NCBI GenBank assembly: GCA_017937095.1
Contig: JAGBEG010000004.1
Location: 186,001 to 250,000, forward strand
Direction of reading: 5' to 3'
Source of the DNA: Roseburia sp.
GTDB taxonomy: Bacteria; Bacillota; Clostridia; Lachnospirales; Lachnospiraceae
Length of the DNA stretch: 64,000 bases
Numbering within the stretch: position 1 is the stretch's first letter; each line of letters starts with the position of its first letter. Under the pieces are notes generated by a model. That model searched no databases. It saw nothing but the letters and a program-made list of their open reading frames with translations, and had not been told where the DNA came from. This document shows, piece by piece, positions 23,067-31,848 of this stretch. The translations under genes were made by a program, and so were the position numbers.

Positions 23067-24484
23067 TCTATGATAAAGCGCATTCCCTTTTCAAAGGGGA
23101 CAAACCGGTACGCTGCGCCGTTCGCCTCTAAGATTTCTTTTACAAGATACAGTCCCAGTCCGTTACCGCCCCGCTCGCGGCTCCTCTCGTAATCCGGACG
23201 GTAAAACGCCTCAAAAATGTGGGAAAGCTGCTCCTCCCCCAGCGGCTCGCAGGTATTTTCAATCACAAGCTGCCCGCCCCCGCCTTTTATGGCGATCTCG
23301 CCGCCGCAATCCGTGTAGCGCACCGCGTTTCCGATCAGATTGGAGCACACCTTCCGGAACATATCCCGGTTCATCTCCACCACAAACGATTCTTCGAGCT
23401 CTACCGTGACCGCAAGCTCCTTTGACCTTACAAGCACCTCGTACTGCGCCAGAATGTCTTCTATCTCTGTCTGCACCGGCAGCCGCTCCCGCTCTGCATC
23501 CGGCATATGCTCCTTAAGTCTGGTCGCCGACAGAATGTCCTGCACCATCGCCGTAAGCGTGTCCACCGTCTCCACGCAGGATGCGAGATACGTCTCGTGA
23601 TCCTTGTATTTTCCCACATTATACTGCATATTTTCCAAAAGAATCCGCAAGGAGGCAAGCGGCGTCTTAAGCTCGTGGGACGCCGCCCGCAGGAAGTCCA
23701 CCTTTGCCCGCTCCATCTCGGAAATATATTTGTTCTCCTTTTCCAGCGCATCTATTTTCTCCCAGAGCTGCGCGTAGACGCCATTGATCTGTTTTGCCAA
23801 AATCCCAATCTCATCTTCGCTTGTCACCGCAAAGTAAGCATCTTCCTTAAGCTGCTCCATGTCTTTTGTTTTCTCCACCATCTGAATCACCGGTTTCGTG
23901 ATTTTCCGGGAGCACACATAGGCAAACAATACGGAAAACAACAGAGAAATCCCCATAACAACAGGAAACATCGTTTTCATGACTTCCTTTGTCTGACCGA
24001 CAGGCTGCGCATTCGCCATCAGCAAAAGCTGCATTACTCTGCCGTCGCAGCTTACCGCCCGCGTCTCCTGAATCAGAATTGTCTCAAGCCCCGCCATGTC
24101 CTCCACGTCAATCTGCATTTGCGGTATCTGCTCTGTCATATCCGCGCCGCTGCCTTCCTGCGGCGTCTCACTGTCCTCTCCGTCCAGATACGCAACACGG
24201 ACATAGAACCCCTGATAGTATTCCTCCGTATCGCCTGCCCTTAAAATAATGTTGATATTGTTGTACTCTGCGTAAGTCTTTAAGATTTCCTTTGCAGAAT
24301 CAAAACTGACATCCTGCACCATATTTTTCAGGATCTCACAGCTTTTCTCCAACTGCCGTTCCATGTTATTCGTATAAAAAACCGGAAGGAACACATACAG
24401 TGACATATAACATACAACGATCATCACGCAAAGAAGGGACAGCGCAGAAAGAAATATTTTCGGAAAAAGCTTCATTTTCTTCAT
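23051..24484 (-). CDS. Sensor histidine kinase
   Basis: A 477-residue kinase. An N-terminal helix (IFLSALSLLCVMIVVCYMSLYVFL), an outside sensor of about 140 residues, a second helix, a HAMP linker (YVCSRKITKPVIQMVEKTKDM) and the kinase core with the phospho-acceptor SHELKTPLASLRILLENMQ, N-box FRKVCSNLIGNAVRY and G-box GGNGLGLYLVKEIL. The ATG overlaps the response-regulator stop (ATGA). Confidence 0.95.
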   Translation of the reverse strand: MKKMKLFPKIFLSALSLLCVMIVVCYMSLYVFLPVFYTNNMERQLEKSCEILKNMVQDVSFDSAKEILKTYAEYNNINIILRAGDTEEYYQGFYVRVAYLDGEDSETPQEGSGADMTEQIPQMQIDVEDMAGLETILIQETRAVSCDGRVMQLLLMANAQPVGQTKEVMKTMFPVVMGISLLFSVLFAYVCSRKITKPVIQMVEKTKDMEQLKEDAYFAVTSEDEIGILAKQINGVYAQLWEKIDALEKENKYISEMERAKVDFLRAASHELKTPLASLRILLENMQYNVGKYKDHETYLASCVETVDTLTAMVQDILSATRLKEHMPDAERERLPVQTEIEDILAQYEVLVRSKELAVTVELEESFVVEMNRDMFRKVCSNLIGNAVRYTDCGGEIAIKGGGGQLVIENTCEPLGEEQLSHIFEAFYRPDYERSRERGGNGLGLYLVKEILEANGAAYRFVPFEKGMRFIIEFAAV

Positions 24485-25131
24485 TGTTCTATCTTATACC
24501 CCACATTTTTCACGGTCACAATACAATCGAGATGCAATTTTTTGCGAAGGTTCTTGATATAGACATCCACCACGCGGTCATAGGGCGCTTCTTCCTGCCC
24601 CCATATCTGGTCTAAAATCTGCTCCCGGCTCAATGCCTGTCCCCTGTGGGCGAGCAGCACAGACAGCAGCTTTAGCTCCATGGGCTTTACGTCAACGTCC
24701 TTTCCCTCATAAGTCGCATGGTAACCGGAAAAATCCACCTCCGCTTCCCCATAACGCCACAGCCGGCATTCCTGATAATGACTCCGCATCAGCGCCTCGA
24801 TCCGCTTTTTTAAGATCATCAGGGAAAATGGCTTGCTCATATAGTCATCTGCAAGCTCGTCAAAGCTTTGAATCTGGGTCTGCTCATCGCTCATCGCCGT
24901 CAGCATCAGCACCGGAACAGCGCTCGTTCTGCGTATTTCGCGCAAGACCTGTATTCCGTCCAGCTTTGGCAGCATGATATCGAGCACGATCAGATGAATT
25001 GTTTCCGTTTGAAACAGCCTTAAGCCCTCCGCGCCGTCCGCCGCCTCGTACACGCCGTATCCCTGTTCCCTCAAAAATTCTGCAACGCCCTCACGGATCA
25101 GCGCTTCGTCCTCAACCACCAGAATATTCAT
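24481..25131 (-). CDS. OmpR/PhoB-family response regulator
   Basis: A 216-residue regulator. Receiver: MNILVVEDEALIREGVAEFL, phospho-Asp in LIVLDIMLPKLDG, Lys in SKPFSL. C-terminal winged helix: LKLLSVLLAHRGQALSREQILDQIWG...VDVYIKNLRKKL. The start at 25131 has GGGGGAG upstream. It is paired with the histidine kinase and most likely controls the tlpA-CXXC-polyferredoxin genes beside it. Confidence 0.95.
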   Translation of the reverse strand: MNILVVEDEALIREGVAEFLREQGYGVYEAADGAEGLRLFQTETIHLIVLDIMLPKLDGIQVLREIRRTSAVPVLMLTAMSDEQTQIQSFDELADDYMSKPFSLMILKKRIEALMRSHYQECRLWRYGEAEVDFSGYHATYEGKDVDVKPMELKLLSVLLAHRGQALSREQILDQIWGQEEAPYDRVVDVYIKNLRKKLHLDCIVTVKNVGYKIEQ

Positions 25132-25164
25132 TTTTGTCTCCCCCTGCACCAGCAAACTACATTT

Positions 25165-25350
25165 TTATTCTTTTTTGCGAATTTCTTTTGTGTTTTTCTC
25201 GACGAGCTTCCTCGCAATCATGATCTGATGCCCGCAGCCTGTGCATTTGAGCCGGAAATCCGCTCCGACGCGCAGAACCTCCCACTCGCTGCTGCCGCAG
25301 GGATGCTGTTTTTTCAGGCGCACGATATCGCCTACTTCGTATTTGTCCAT
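25165..25350 (-). CDS. DUF951-family small protein
   Basis: A 61-residue protein, MDKYEVGDIVRLKKQHPCGSSEWEVLRVGADFRLKCTGCGHQIMIARKLVEK. It has the PCGS and CTGCGH Cys pairs expected of a small zinc ribbon. DUF951 proteins are widespread in Firmicutes and commonly sit near ychF or rpsF, with no confirmed function. Confidence 0.85.
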   Translation of the reverse strand: MDKYEVGDIVRLKKQHPCGSSEWEVLRVGADFRLKCTGCGHQIMIARKLVEKNTKEIRKKE

Positions 25351-25458
25351 AACATACCTCCATTTTCTGATTATATTTTAAATGAGATCAGAGTCTTTCT
25401 TAATTGTGCTCATCTCCTAGCTGTTATATGTTGGTAATGCGTTCTGCAAACTACTTTT

Positions 25459-25911
25459 TTAGAATGTATAATACATAAAATTGTTATTTTTCTTAAATCC
25501 ATAATCGGTGTACAGCAACACTCCCATATCAGACGCCGTGATCTGTACAACAGAGCAACCGTAATTCTTAGCTTCATTTACTACTTTATCAAGCAGTATT
25601 CTGGCAATTCCCTTCCTTCGGTATTCCTTTCTAACGTACATGCTTGATAACAAACCGATTTTCCCGGAAGGGCAGCTATAATAAGGCGGCTTTTCAACAA
25701 ATGACATACCGCTTGTTCCTATGATTTTTCCCTCATCAACCGCCAGCCATGAGACAAATGTCTTGTCGTTTAAGTGCCTTGTGTAATAATCTTGGAGATT
25801 TGGTTTTAAATCAAATGTTGCTTCTGCTCCCTCTTCCTGTAATTGCTGCATTCTCATTTCGATAAATATGTCTAAATCCGCCTCAGCCAGCTTTCTGTAT
25901 TCAATTGCCAT
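25459..25911 (-). CDS. GNAT-family N-acetyltransferase
   Basis: A 150-residue acetyltransferase with the classic motif A MYVRKEYRRKGIARILLDKVVNEAKNYG (R-R-K-G-I-A), and the C-terminal DMGVLLYTDYGFKKNN. The substrate is unknown. It stands alone, with an intergenic space on each side. Confidence 0.9.
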   Translation of the reverse strand: MAIEYRKLAEADLDIFIEMRMQQLQEEGAEATFDLKPNLQDYYTRHLNDKTFVSWLAVDEGKIIGTSGMSFVEKPPYYSCPSGKIGLLSSMYVRKEYRRKGIARILLDKVVNEAKNYGCSVVQITASDMGVLLYTDYGFKKNNNFMYYTF

Positions 25912-25960
25912 ATCATTACCTCCTCAAATAGCGATTTCTTTTCCAGAAATCCTTTCCCTA

Positions 25961-26539
25961 TTATACATTTCGCAAATCAAGCGTTCCGATGTTCTGCAAA
26001 TAGTAAATAATCGTCTTTTTAATGTCTGCTGTGCCATCCTGCATATCATTTTCAATCCAACCAGTAATTATATTCCATATTCCGCCAATATTAAAGAGAA
26101 CAATGTATTGTGAAAGAATGGATGCTGCGCCAGCGTTCTGTTCCGGAATATTTCGGGTTATTTTCTTATGTTCAATCGGAAGAAGCTGGTTTAGCTTTAA
26201 GAGGATTAAGTATAACAAGTTGTTGTTCCGAAGCAAAAAGAGCAACTGGCGGTTGCTTTCACAAAATAAAAATATAATATCCAGCATTTGAATCAAAGAA
26301 TATTCATCTTGCTCCTTTATAGCCTCCAGATACTGATACAAAATAGTGTCGATATAGGAATTTAATATATCGTCTTTCGAAAGAAAGTTCCGATAAAATG
26401 TTTTTCTTGAAATGCCCGATTCCAGTAATATGTGTTTTACGGTTATCTCACGATAAGGGTATTGTTTCATCAGACGCAGTAAAGTTTCCGTAAGTGCCTT
26501 TTTAGAACGCAGGGCACTTGGATTCTGTGATGGATTCAT
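25961..26539 (-). CDS. TetR-family transcriptional regulator
   Basis: A 192-residue TetR protein. The HTH is LTETLLRLMKQYPYREITVKHILLESGISRKTFYRNFLSKDDIL, followed by a helical ligand domain. The ATG at 26539 is preferred. An alternative GTG at 26557 lies inside a perfect TGACAC/GTGTCA palindrome that looks like its operator. Divergent HXXEE gene upstream, probably its target. Confidence 0.85.
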   Translation of the reverse strand: MNPSQNPSALRSKKALTETLLRLMKQYPYREITVKHILLESGISRKTFYRNFLSKDDILNSYIDTILYQYLEAIKEQDEYSLIQMLDIIFLFCESNRQLLFLLRNNNLLYLILLKLNQLLPIEHKKITRNIPEQNAGAASILSQYIVLFNIGGIWNIITGWIENDMQDGTADIKKTIIYYLQNIGTLDLRNV

Positions 26540-26551
26540 AAACTCCCTTTC

Positions 26552-26577
26552 TGACACTTATTTGCAAAATTGTGTCA
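26552..26577. promoter_or_regulatory. Candidate TetR operator
   Basis: TGACAC (26552-26557) and GTGTCA (26572-26577) are exact inverted arms with 14 bases between. A further half-site ATGACACAAT lies at about 26710 before the HXXEE gene. Confidence 0.5.
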
Positions 26578-26608
26578 CTTACCTCATATGTCTTGTGACT
26601 GCTGTTTT

Positions 26609-26700
26609 CTCATTATATCATGAATCAGAGATTCATGAACGGCATTCGCCGCTCGCCGAACATGCCTGCATGTTCTTCTCGCTTGCGCTCATTGTATCAT
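26609..26700 (+). repeat. Small two-hairpin element flanked by 13-bp direct repeats
   Basis: Two perfect hairpins, TCATGAATC-aga-GATTCATGA (26618-26638) and GAACATGC-ct-GCATGTTC (26658-26675), lie between near-identical direct repeats CTCATTATATCAT (26609-26621) and CTCATTGTATCAT (26688-26700), which match at 12 of 13 bases. The layout suggests a MITE- or REP-like insertion with a target duplication. Confidence 0.55.
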
Positions 26701-26748
26701 AGGGGCAAACATGACACAATAGTTTACTTTTTGAGAGGGGGAAATTTT

Positions 26749-27150
26749 ATGGAAAAATATATATGGCTATTTCCAATCATATTTATGGTCCATGACATGG
26801 AAGAAATCATTGGATTCGGCATATGGCTTCAAAGAAACCAGAAAATGCTTGCAGAATATTTTAAGCTCTTGTGGTTGGGCGGATTTATCGCGTGCACACT
26901 GCATTTTATCGTTCACATCGGACAGTCAGTCTTTATCAGAAAGTATATTCCCGCCCTGATAACCAGCATGATTTGTTTGCCGATTAGCATTTGGATCATT
27001 TCAGAATGTATTTCTATATTAGAGTGCAAGACGGAGAAGATCGTATTATTCGATTTTATCGGAATAATCATTGTTTCGGTGAATGTGAAATTTGCACAGT
27101 CTCTCATAGGATTTTTTACAAAAAAGGCGGGGATAAATACAGATTCTTAA
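26749..27150 (+). CDS. HXXEE-domain membrane protein
   Basis: A 133-residue membrane protein. MEKYIWLFPIIFMVHDMEEIIGFGIWL contains the H15-D-M-E18-E19 motif that names the family; three or four hydrophobic segments follow. GAGGGGGAAATTTT precedes the ATG. Members I recall are longer, around 160-180 residues, so a middle segment after 'KMLAEYFK' may be missing here. The function of the family is unknown. Confidence 0.75.
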   Translation: MEKYIWLFPIIFMVHDMEEIIGFGIWLQRNQKMLAEYFKLLWLGGFIACTLHFIVHIGQSVFIRKYIPALITSMICLPISIWIISECISILECKTEKIVLFDFIGIIIVSVNVKFAQSLIGFFTKKAGINTDS

Positions 27151-27221
27151 ATATTTTCGATAAAAGCTACGGGTGACTATCGATAAACCCGATTATAGAA
27201 CAATAAAAATGTTGTTTTCAC

Positions 27222-27250
27222 TTGCTATTTCCGTTGCAATCGCTTATAAT
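27222..27250 (+). promoter_or_regulatory. Promoter of the second Rpn-type gene
   Basis: TTGCTA and TATAAT with a 17-base spacer, about 140 bases upstream of the start codon at 27391. Confidence 0.6.
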
Positions 27251-27390
27251 TATCTTACTTTCGTAGATATTCATTCTACTATATTTTCAACATGACTTCT
27301 ATTTCAGAAGTTCTATTTATGCAGATTTTCTGCATCTGGCGAATCGCCATATATACCACGATCGAAACTATTTCAAAGGAGAACCTGCCT

Positions 27391-28287
27391 ATGACAAACA
27401 CGCAGATTGTAACTGCAAATCACAAACATCGCCCTCTTGAAGAACTGAATCTAATCGATGATTTTCTATTTCAGGAAATGCTGTCGCATGAAGATGGGGA
27501 AGAATTTTGCCGGATACTTCTTCGAACAATTCTAAATCGTCCTATCCGAAAGGTGAAAATCATTCCGCAGAAGGCAATTTCCGGCATTGATACAAACCAT
27601 CATGGTATCCGTATGGATGCTTATATCGAAGAATTTTCCGACACACCTTTATCTCCTGAGGCGGTCATTACTGACTCTAATGTCATGCCCGACATCTACG
27701 ATATGGAACCGAATAAGCAATACGAGAAACACACTCTACCACGGCGGATGCGCTACTATCACGGTATACTTGATACACAGTTTCTCTCTGCAGGTGCTGA
27801 TTACGACAAGCTTCCCAACATAGTAATTATTACAATACTTCCATATGACCCTTTTGGCAGAAACCGTATGGTATACACTATCGCGAATCAATGTCTTGAG
27901 GATTCCTCTATTCCATACGATGACGGTGCCCGGAAAATCTTTTTGTATACAAAAGGCACTGCCGGAAATCCTAGTCAGGAACTGAAAGATATGTTAAACT
28001 ATATAGAAGCAACAAGTGAAAAAAATGTAACAAACCCGGATATTGCAACCATCCACCGCTTTGTAGAAAAGCTTAAGCACAAAAAGGAGGTCGGCATTAA
28101 CTATATGAAATCATGGGAACTTGAAAAAATGTACCGGAAACAGGGTCTGGCAGAAGGTATCAAGGCTCTGGTGACAACCTGTCAGGAACTTGGCATTTCC
28201 CAGAGTGAGACAACTTCCAAAATCATGCAGAAGCTATCTATCGAACAGGCAGACGCAGAAGATTACGTCCGCCGCTTCTGGCAGTAA
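27391..28287 (+). CDS. Rpn-family PD-(D/E)XK nuclease / putative transposase
   Basis: A 298-residue protein. The N-terminal LIDDFLFQEMLSHEDGEEFCRILLRTILNRPIRKV and GIDTNHHGIRMDAYIEEF (R-x-D-A-Y) followed by PDIYDMEPNKQYEKHTLPRRMRYYHGILD (the D...E-x-N/Q-K core, then YYHG) match the PDDEXK/Rpn subfamily common in clostridia. AAAGGAGAACCTGCCT gives the start at 27391. A longer frame to 27292 would lie in the promoter region. It belongs to a different subfamily from the gene at 304-1242. Confidence 0.8.
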   Translation: MTNTQIVTANHKHRPLEELNLIDDFLFQEMLSHEDGEEFCRILLRTILNRPIRKVKIIPQKAISGIDTNHHGIRMDAYIEEFSDTPLSPEAVITDSNVMPDIYDMEPNKQYEKHTLPRRMRYYHGILDTQFLSAGADYDKLPNIVIITILPYDPFGRNRMVYTIANQCLEDSSIPYDDGARKIFLYTKGTAGNPSQELKDMLNYIEATSEKNVTNPDIATIHRFVEKLKHKKEVGINYMKSWELEKMYRKQGLAEGIKALVTTCQELGISQSETTSKIMQKLSIEQADAEDYVRRFWQ

Positions 28288-28293
28288 CTTCCC

Positions 28294-28986
28294 CTACTCT
28301 CCCGCTGCTTTCACAGGATGCCGGATGACCGTCTTTAATTTCTCCGGGGCGCAGCGGCGCACATCGCTTAGATAGATCTCATGATGCCGCCGCCCGTCCG
28401 TAAAATCAAGCTCATAACCCTGCGCTTTTACATATTCATCCATCTGACGGATGGTCGCTGGCTCATCATCGTAGGGTCCGATGTGCATACACTGCACGCA
28501 CAGCCCTTCCGTAATGCTTAAAAATTCCACCTTCGAAAAATCTGTTTTCTTTTTCTGCGTTGCTTCCGCAACCGCCCACTCAAAGTCTGCCTTTGTCACA
28601 AATTCCGGCACACGGATCACGGAAATCCACTCGAAGGTCTCCTTGTGGGCATAATCGATCCCGCACACGTCTTCCCGCCTGTCGGTCCGGTCGGTTCGCG
28701 CCAAAGCATCCGCCGTATGCCGCGCACCCTGCCACCAGAAACCTTCCAGCGGCGGCACAACATAGTCGAAGTAGCCCTCGATCCGGTGATCTCCCTTATA
28801 GCTCATCTTAATCGTAAATGCAATTCCGTAAAGCAGACCAATCGCTTCCTTGTATGCGCCGCCCTCCTCGTTCGGATCTCCTTTCCCGCGCACCGCAAGG
28901 AACTTCATTGTGGGAATCTCCACAATCTCCGGTTTCTTCTTCGGCAGATAAAATTCTTTGTACTCTTTCTTGTAATCAAATGCCAT
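28294..28986 (-). CDS. GyrI-like small-molecule-binding domain protein
   Basis: A 230-residue protein of the GyrI-like/SOUL-like fold: KPEIVEIPTMKFLAVRGKGDPNEEGGAYKEAIGLLYGIAFTIKM and the C-terminal CMHIGPYDDEPATIRQMDEYVKAQGYEL, which are diagnostic. AGGAGGAACGGG sets the start at 28986. Some family members hydrolyse small electrophiles or bind drugs; the ligand is unknown here. Confidence 0.85.
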   Translation of the reverse strand: MAFDYKKEYKEFYLPKKKPEIVEIPTMKFLAVRGKGDPNEEGGAYKEAIGLLYGIAFTIKMSYKGDHRIEGYFDYVVPPLEGFWWQGARHTADALARTDRTDRREDVCGIDYAHKETFEWISVIRVPEFVTKADFEWAVAEATQKKKTDFSKVEFLSITEGLCVQCMHIGPYDDEPATIRQMDEYVKAQGYELDFTDGRRHHEIYLSDVRRCAPEKLKTVIRHPVKAAGE

Positions 28987-29024
28987 CCCGTTCCTCCTGT
29001 CTGCGGTGTTCCGCAAGCATTTTC

Positions 29025-31172
29025 TCAAATTACTTCTCCGGCATCGTCGTCATGCAAAATATGCGTTCCCAAAATTCCCGCGAGATTCCACGGATCTTTT
29101 TCCACTGCCAGTCTGTAAAATTGCTTCGCTCTGTCCTTATTCCCCATCTTATACGCGATCAGCCCCATCAGCGCATAAGTGTCAGCGCTGATATGCTTCC
29201 TCTGGCGTTTTGCCAATGCTGCGGCGTATTCTTCTGCTTTCTTCCGGTTTCCCATGTAAATCCAATATATTGCCATCTGGATCGTATTTCGATCCGCAAA
29301 TTCCAGATCGTCAACAAACTGTTCTTCCGGCGTCCGATTCCAGTCATCGGAATATGTTTCTTCCACAATTTTCATAAATTCCTTTGCATGGGCATTGGAT
29401 TTATTTGTATTTCCTGCTTCAGAATATACCTGCATCAGCCGAAGGTGCATCAGATGATAGTCATTTTTTTCCCCCTTCAATACAAACGCGCTGATTGCCA
29501 GCTCATAATATTCTGCCGCATTAATCGGATCATTCAGATAATATTGATAGCACTCCGCGATTTTACGCGCACACGCATAATCCCATGTACTGTATTTGTG
29601 CTTTCTGAAATTTTCCTCCATTTTTCTTACTTCGGGCATATATTTCTTCATCTGTAGGGCAATTCTTTCCCGCTCATTATGACTTGCTGCCGCTCCGTAA
29701 TTTAATTCCAATATTCCAAGCGCCCGCCGCGGAATCATCATGTCAATCTGCTCATACTGCGCCTGTGCTTTCGCCCACTGCTTCGAATTTCTATAAAGGT
29801 AAAACAGACACCAGCGGAATCTGCTGCCGGAAGCGCAATGTGCCTGAGCATCACGCCCTTTTTTATACCACGTTTCAGCCTGCGCGACAGCTCCCAGCTT
29901 CTCATAACACTCACCGATGCACTGATATACATCAAGATCCGATCTGTTCTTGTTCCTTTCTTCTGCGACCATTTTAAATATGTCTAAAGCTTCTTTATAT
30001 CGATGCAGTCTCATCAGGGACAACGCCTTGTAGAAATAATGCTCCAAATTATATGAATTGTGTTCCGTCAGATACTCACTTACCTGTAATACCCTTCCCC
30101 ACATATTTGCAGCCGCATATACCTTCTCCAGCACTCCATAGACTCTATTTTTCCCTGCTGCATTTCTTTCACCCGACAATTGAATATTCAGCGACAATAA
30201 TGCTGCTTTCAGATAAATCCGGTTTCTTGTTTCCTGCAAAAGCTTTAAGGAAGACCCGCTTAATCTCCCATAGACCTCTCTGTCACCCGGATCTGCGGCA
30301 AGTATTTTCAAATCATAGCGAAATGCTTTTTTATACTCTTTCTTTCTGGAATAACAGGATGATAAAGCCCTGTAAACATCACATTCCCTGTAATGTCCTT
30401 CACATACCTTCTCCACCTCCAAAAGAGTCTTTATTGCTACATCTGTAAGTGATTCATAAAGAGCCGCCTGATACCCGCACATATAGAGATATTCTATATC
30501 GTATTCATGCTCAAGCGCCAATTTGGCGTATTTATACCGTTCCCCTTTTTGGCGTTGAAGCTCTCCGGGAATAAAAAACTGCCTCTGGTAATATGCCTCC
30601 GCCAGGATATGCGCAGGAAATTTCTCCGGTTCGCGGAAATTCCCTTTTTCCAGATCATCAAGGCATTTTGCGTACAACCCAGGGTCCGGAAAACCAAAAT
30701 CCAGCTCCGGTTCATCCCAACAATCCTCTTCTTCCAAGCCGCTTTCCTCTTCCTCCGAGCCGCTTTCCTCTTCCTCCGAGCCGCTTTCTTCTTCCCCCGA
30801 GCCGCTTTCCCCTTCCTCCGAGCCGCTTTCTTCTTCTTCTAAATCGCAGTCTTCCTCATATTTCGCGTAATATTCATCCTCACGGCGGCTCGCCTCATGA
30901 CATCTCGCCAGCGCTTCCTGCATCTGCGCCACCATCTGTATTGCCTCAAGGTACAATGAGATATCTGCACAGTCTATATTTCCCTCATGCTTCACATACT
31001 CCAATGCAGCCTCATAAGCTGCTCTCATGCATACGAACTCGCTTAATTGTGCTTCCTGCTCCTGCAAGGTCATGATTCTTTTGTGGTAAACCATCTGAAT
31101 GATCGATTTATCTAAGGTCGGTTTCATACCGAAACAGGAAAATGCATCTTCCACCCTTATACACGTATCCAT
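29025..31172 (-). CDS. TPR-repeat protein with acidic Ser/Glu repeats
   Basis: A 715-residue cytoplasmic protein. A helical N-domain (to about residue 105) is followed by an acidic low-complexity tract of repeated EEESGSEE units (about residues 107-150), then many tetratricopeptide repeats (e.g. HYFYKALSLMRLHRYKEALDIFKMVAEE, YQCIGECYEKLGAVAQAETWYKKGRDA, TYALMGLIAYKMGNKDRAKQFYRLAVEKDP). It is a scaffolding-type protein with unknown partners. It follows the DUF1287 gene in the same direction by 16 bases. Confidence 0.8.
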   Translation of the reverse strand: MDTCIRVEDAFSCFGMKPTLDKSIIQMVYHKRIMTLQEQEAQLSEFVCMRAAYEAALEYVKHEGNIDCADISLYLEAIQMVAQMQEALARCHEASRREDEYYAKYEEDCDLEEEESGSEEGESGSGEEESGSEEEESGSEEEESGLEEEDCWDEPELDFGFPDPGLYAKCLDDLEKGNFREPEKFPAHILAEAYYQRQFFIPGELQRQKGERYKYAKLALEHEYDIEYLYMCGYQAALYESLTDVAIKTLLEVEKVCEGHYRECDVYRALSSCYSRKKEYKKAFRYDLKILAADPGDREVYGRLSGSSLKLLQETRNRIYLKAALLSLNIQLSGERNAAGKNRVYGVLEKVYAAANMWGRVLQVSEYLTEHNSYNLEHYFYKALSLMRLHRYKEALDIFKMVAEERNKNRSDLDVYQCIGECYEKLGAVAQAETWYKKGRDAQAHCASGSRFRWCLFYLYRNSKQWAKAQAQYEQIDMMIPRRALGILELNYGAAASHNERERIALQMKKYMPEVRKMEENFRKHKYSTWDYACARKIAECYQYYLNDPINAAEYYELAISAFVLKGEKNDYHLMHLRLMQVYSEAGNTNKSNAHAKEFMKIVEETYSDDWNRTPEEQFVDDLEFADRNTIQMAIYWIYMGNRKKAEEYAAALAKRQRKHISADTYALMGLIAYKMGNKDRAKQFYRLAVEKDPWNLAGILGTHILHDDDAGEVI
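30728..30850 (-). repeat. Tandem repeat encoding the acidic Glu/Ser tract
   Basis: About five in-frame copies of a 24-bp unit (GAGGAAGAGGAAAGCGGCTC-like) encode EEEESGSE. Copy number may vary without a frameshift. Confidence 0.65.
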
Positions 31173-31188
31173 ATATTTTATCCTCTCA

Positions 31189-31848
31189 TTACTCTGCTAT
31201 CCGGTAATGTCCCTCGATTTCTCCCCATATTTCCAGAATATCTTCTTCATAGGAAGCCTGAATCGGATTTGCATTGTGCAGGACGAACGGTATTCCCTTC
31301 TTATTTCTGTGCTCCGAAACAATCCCGATATGCCCTTCCCATATGACGATATCCCCCGCCTGCCATTCTTCTATTTCCGTAATGTCTGTCGTCAAAGGTA
31401 TCGCCGTATGCGCAAAGTATATTTTCAGATTCTTTACCCGGCGAAAATCAATGTACGGATCAGGCTGCTCGATCTCATAATCTTCCCGGTGACTTAAAAT
31501 GTCCTCGTTCACCAGCCACATGAGATCATATCCCGCACCCTTCATGGCATTTGCGACAACGTCCGTGCACACGCCATATTCATCATTTGAATACCCGGTT
31601 TCTGCGTAATATTTGCTTTTATACTTTGGCTTTGTATCTAAATACTCGTGCGCAGAATTTAAAATATCCGTCTGATCATCTATGCCGTCCCCGTCCTCGT
31701 CGTTCTGACTGACATATGCCGTTATCCCAAAATCCTCGTTCGTATATTTCCGATGCGGGATATAGTTAAAACGGTATAACACATAAATTCCCAACAGCAG
31801 CACGATCAAAATTGCCGCGCACAGTAAAATTTTCTTTTTTTGTTTCAT
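31189..31848 (-). CDS. DUF1287 (NlpC/P60-like) membrane-anchored protein
   Basis: A 219-residue protein: an N-terminal anchor (ILLCAAILIVLLLGIYVLY) and an outside domain with YGVCTDVVANAMKGAGYDL, DIVIWEGHIGIVSEHRN and a final HYRI. These are the DUF1287 catalytic-type blocks: a Cys in GVCTDV and a His in GHIGIV, the pattern of NlpC/P60 papain-like peptidases. It may act on peptidoglycan or other amide bonds. Its ATG directly abuts the stop of the YoaP-like gene. Confidence 0.8.
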   Translation of the reverse strand: MKQKKKILLCAAILIVLLLGIYVLYRFNYIPHRKYTNEDFGITAYVSQNDEDGDGIDDQTDILNSAHEYLDTKPKYKSKYYAETGYSNDEYGVCTDVVANAMKGAGYDLMWLVNEDILSHREDYEIEQPDPYIDFRRVKNLKIYFAHTAIPLTTDITEIEEWQAGDIVIWEGHIGIVSEHRNKKGIPFVLHNANPIQASYEEDILEIWGEIEGHYRIAE

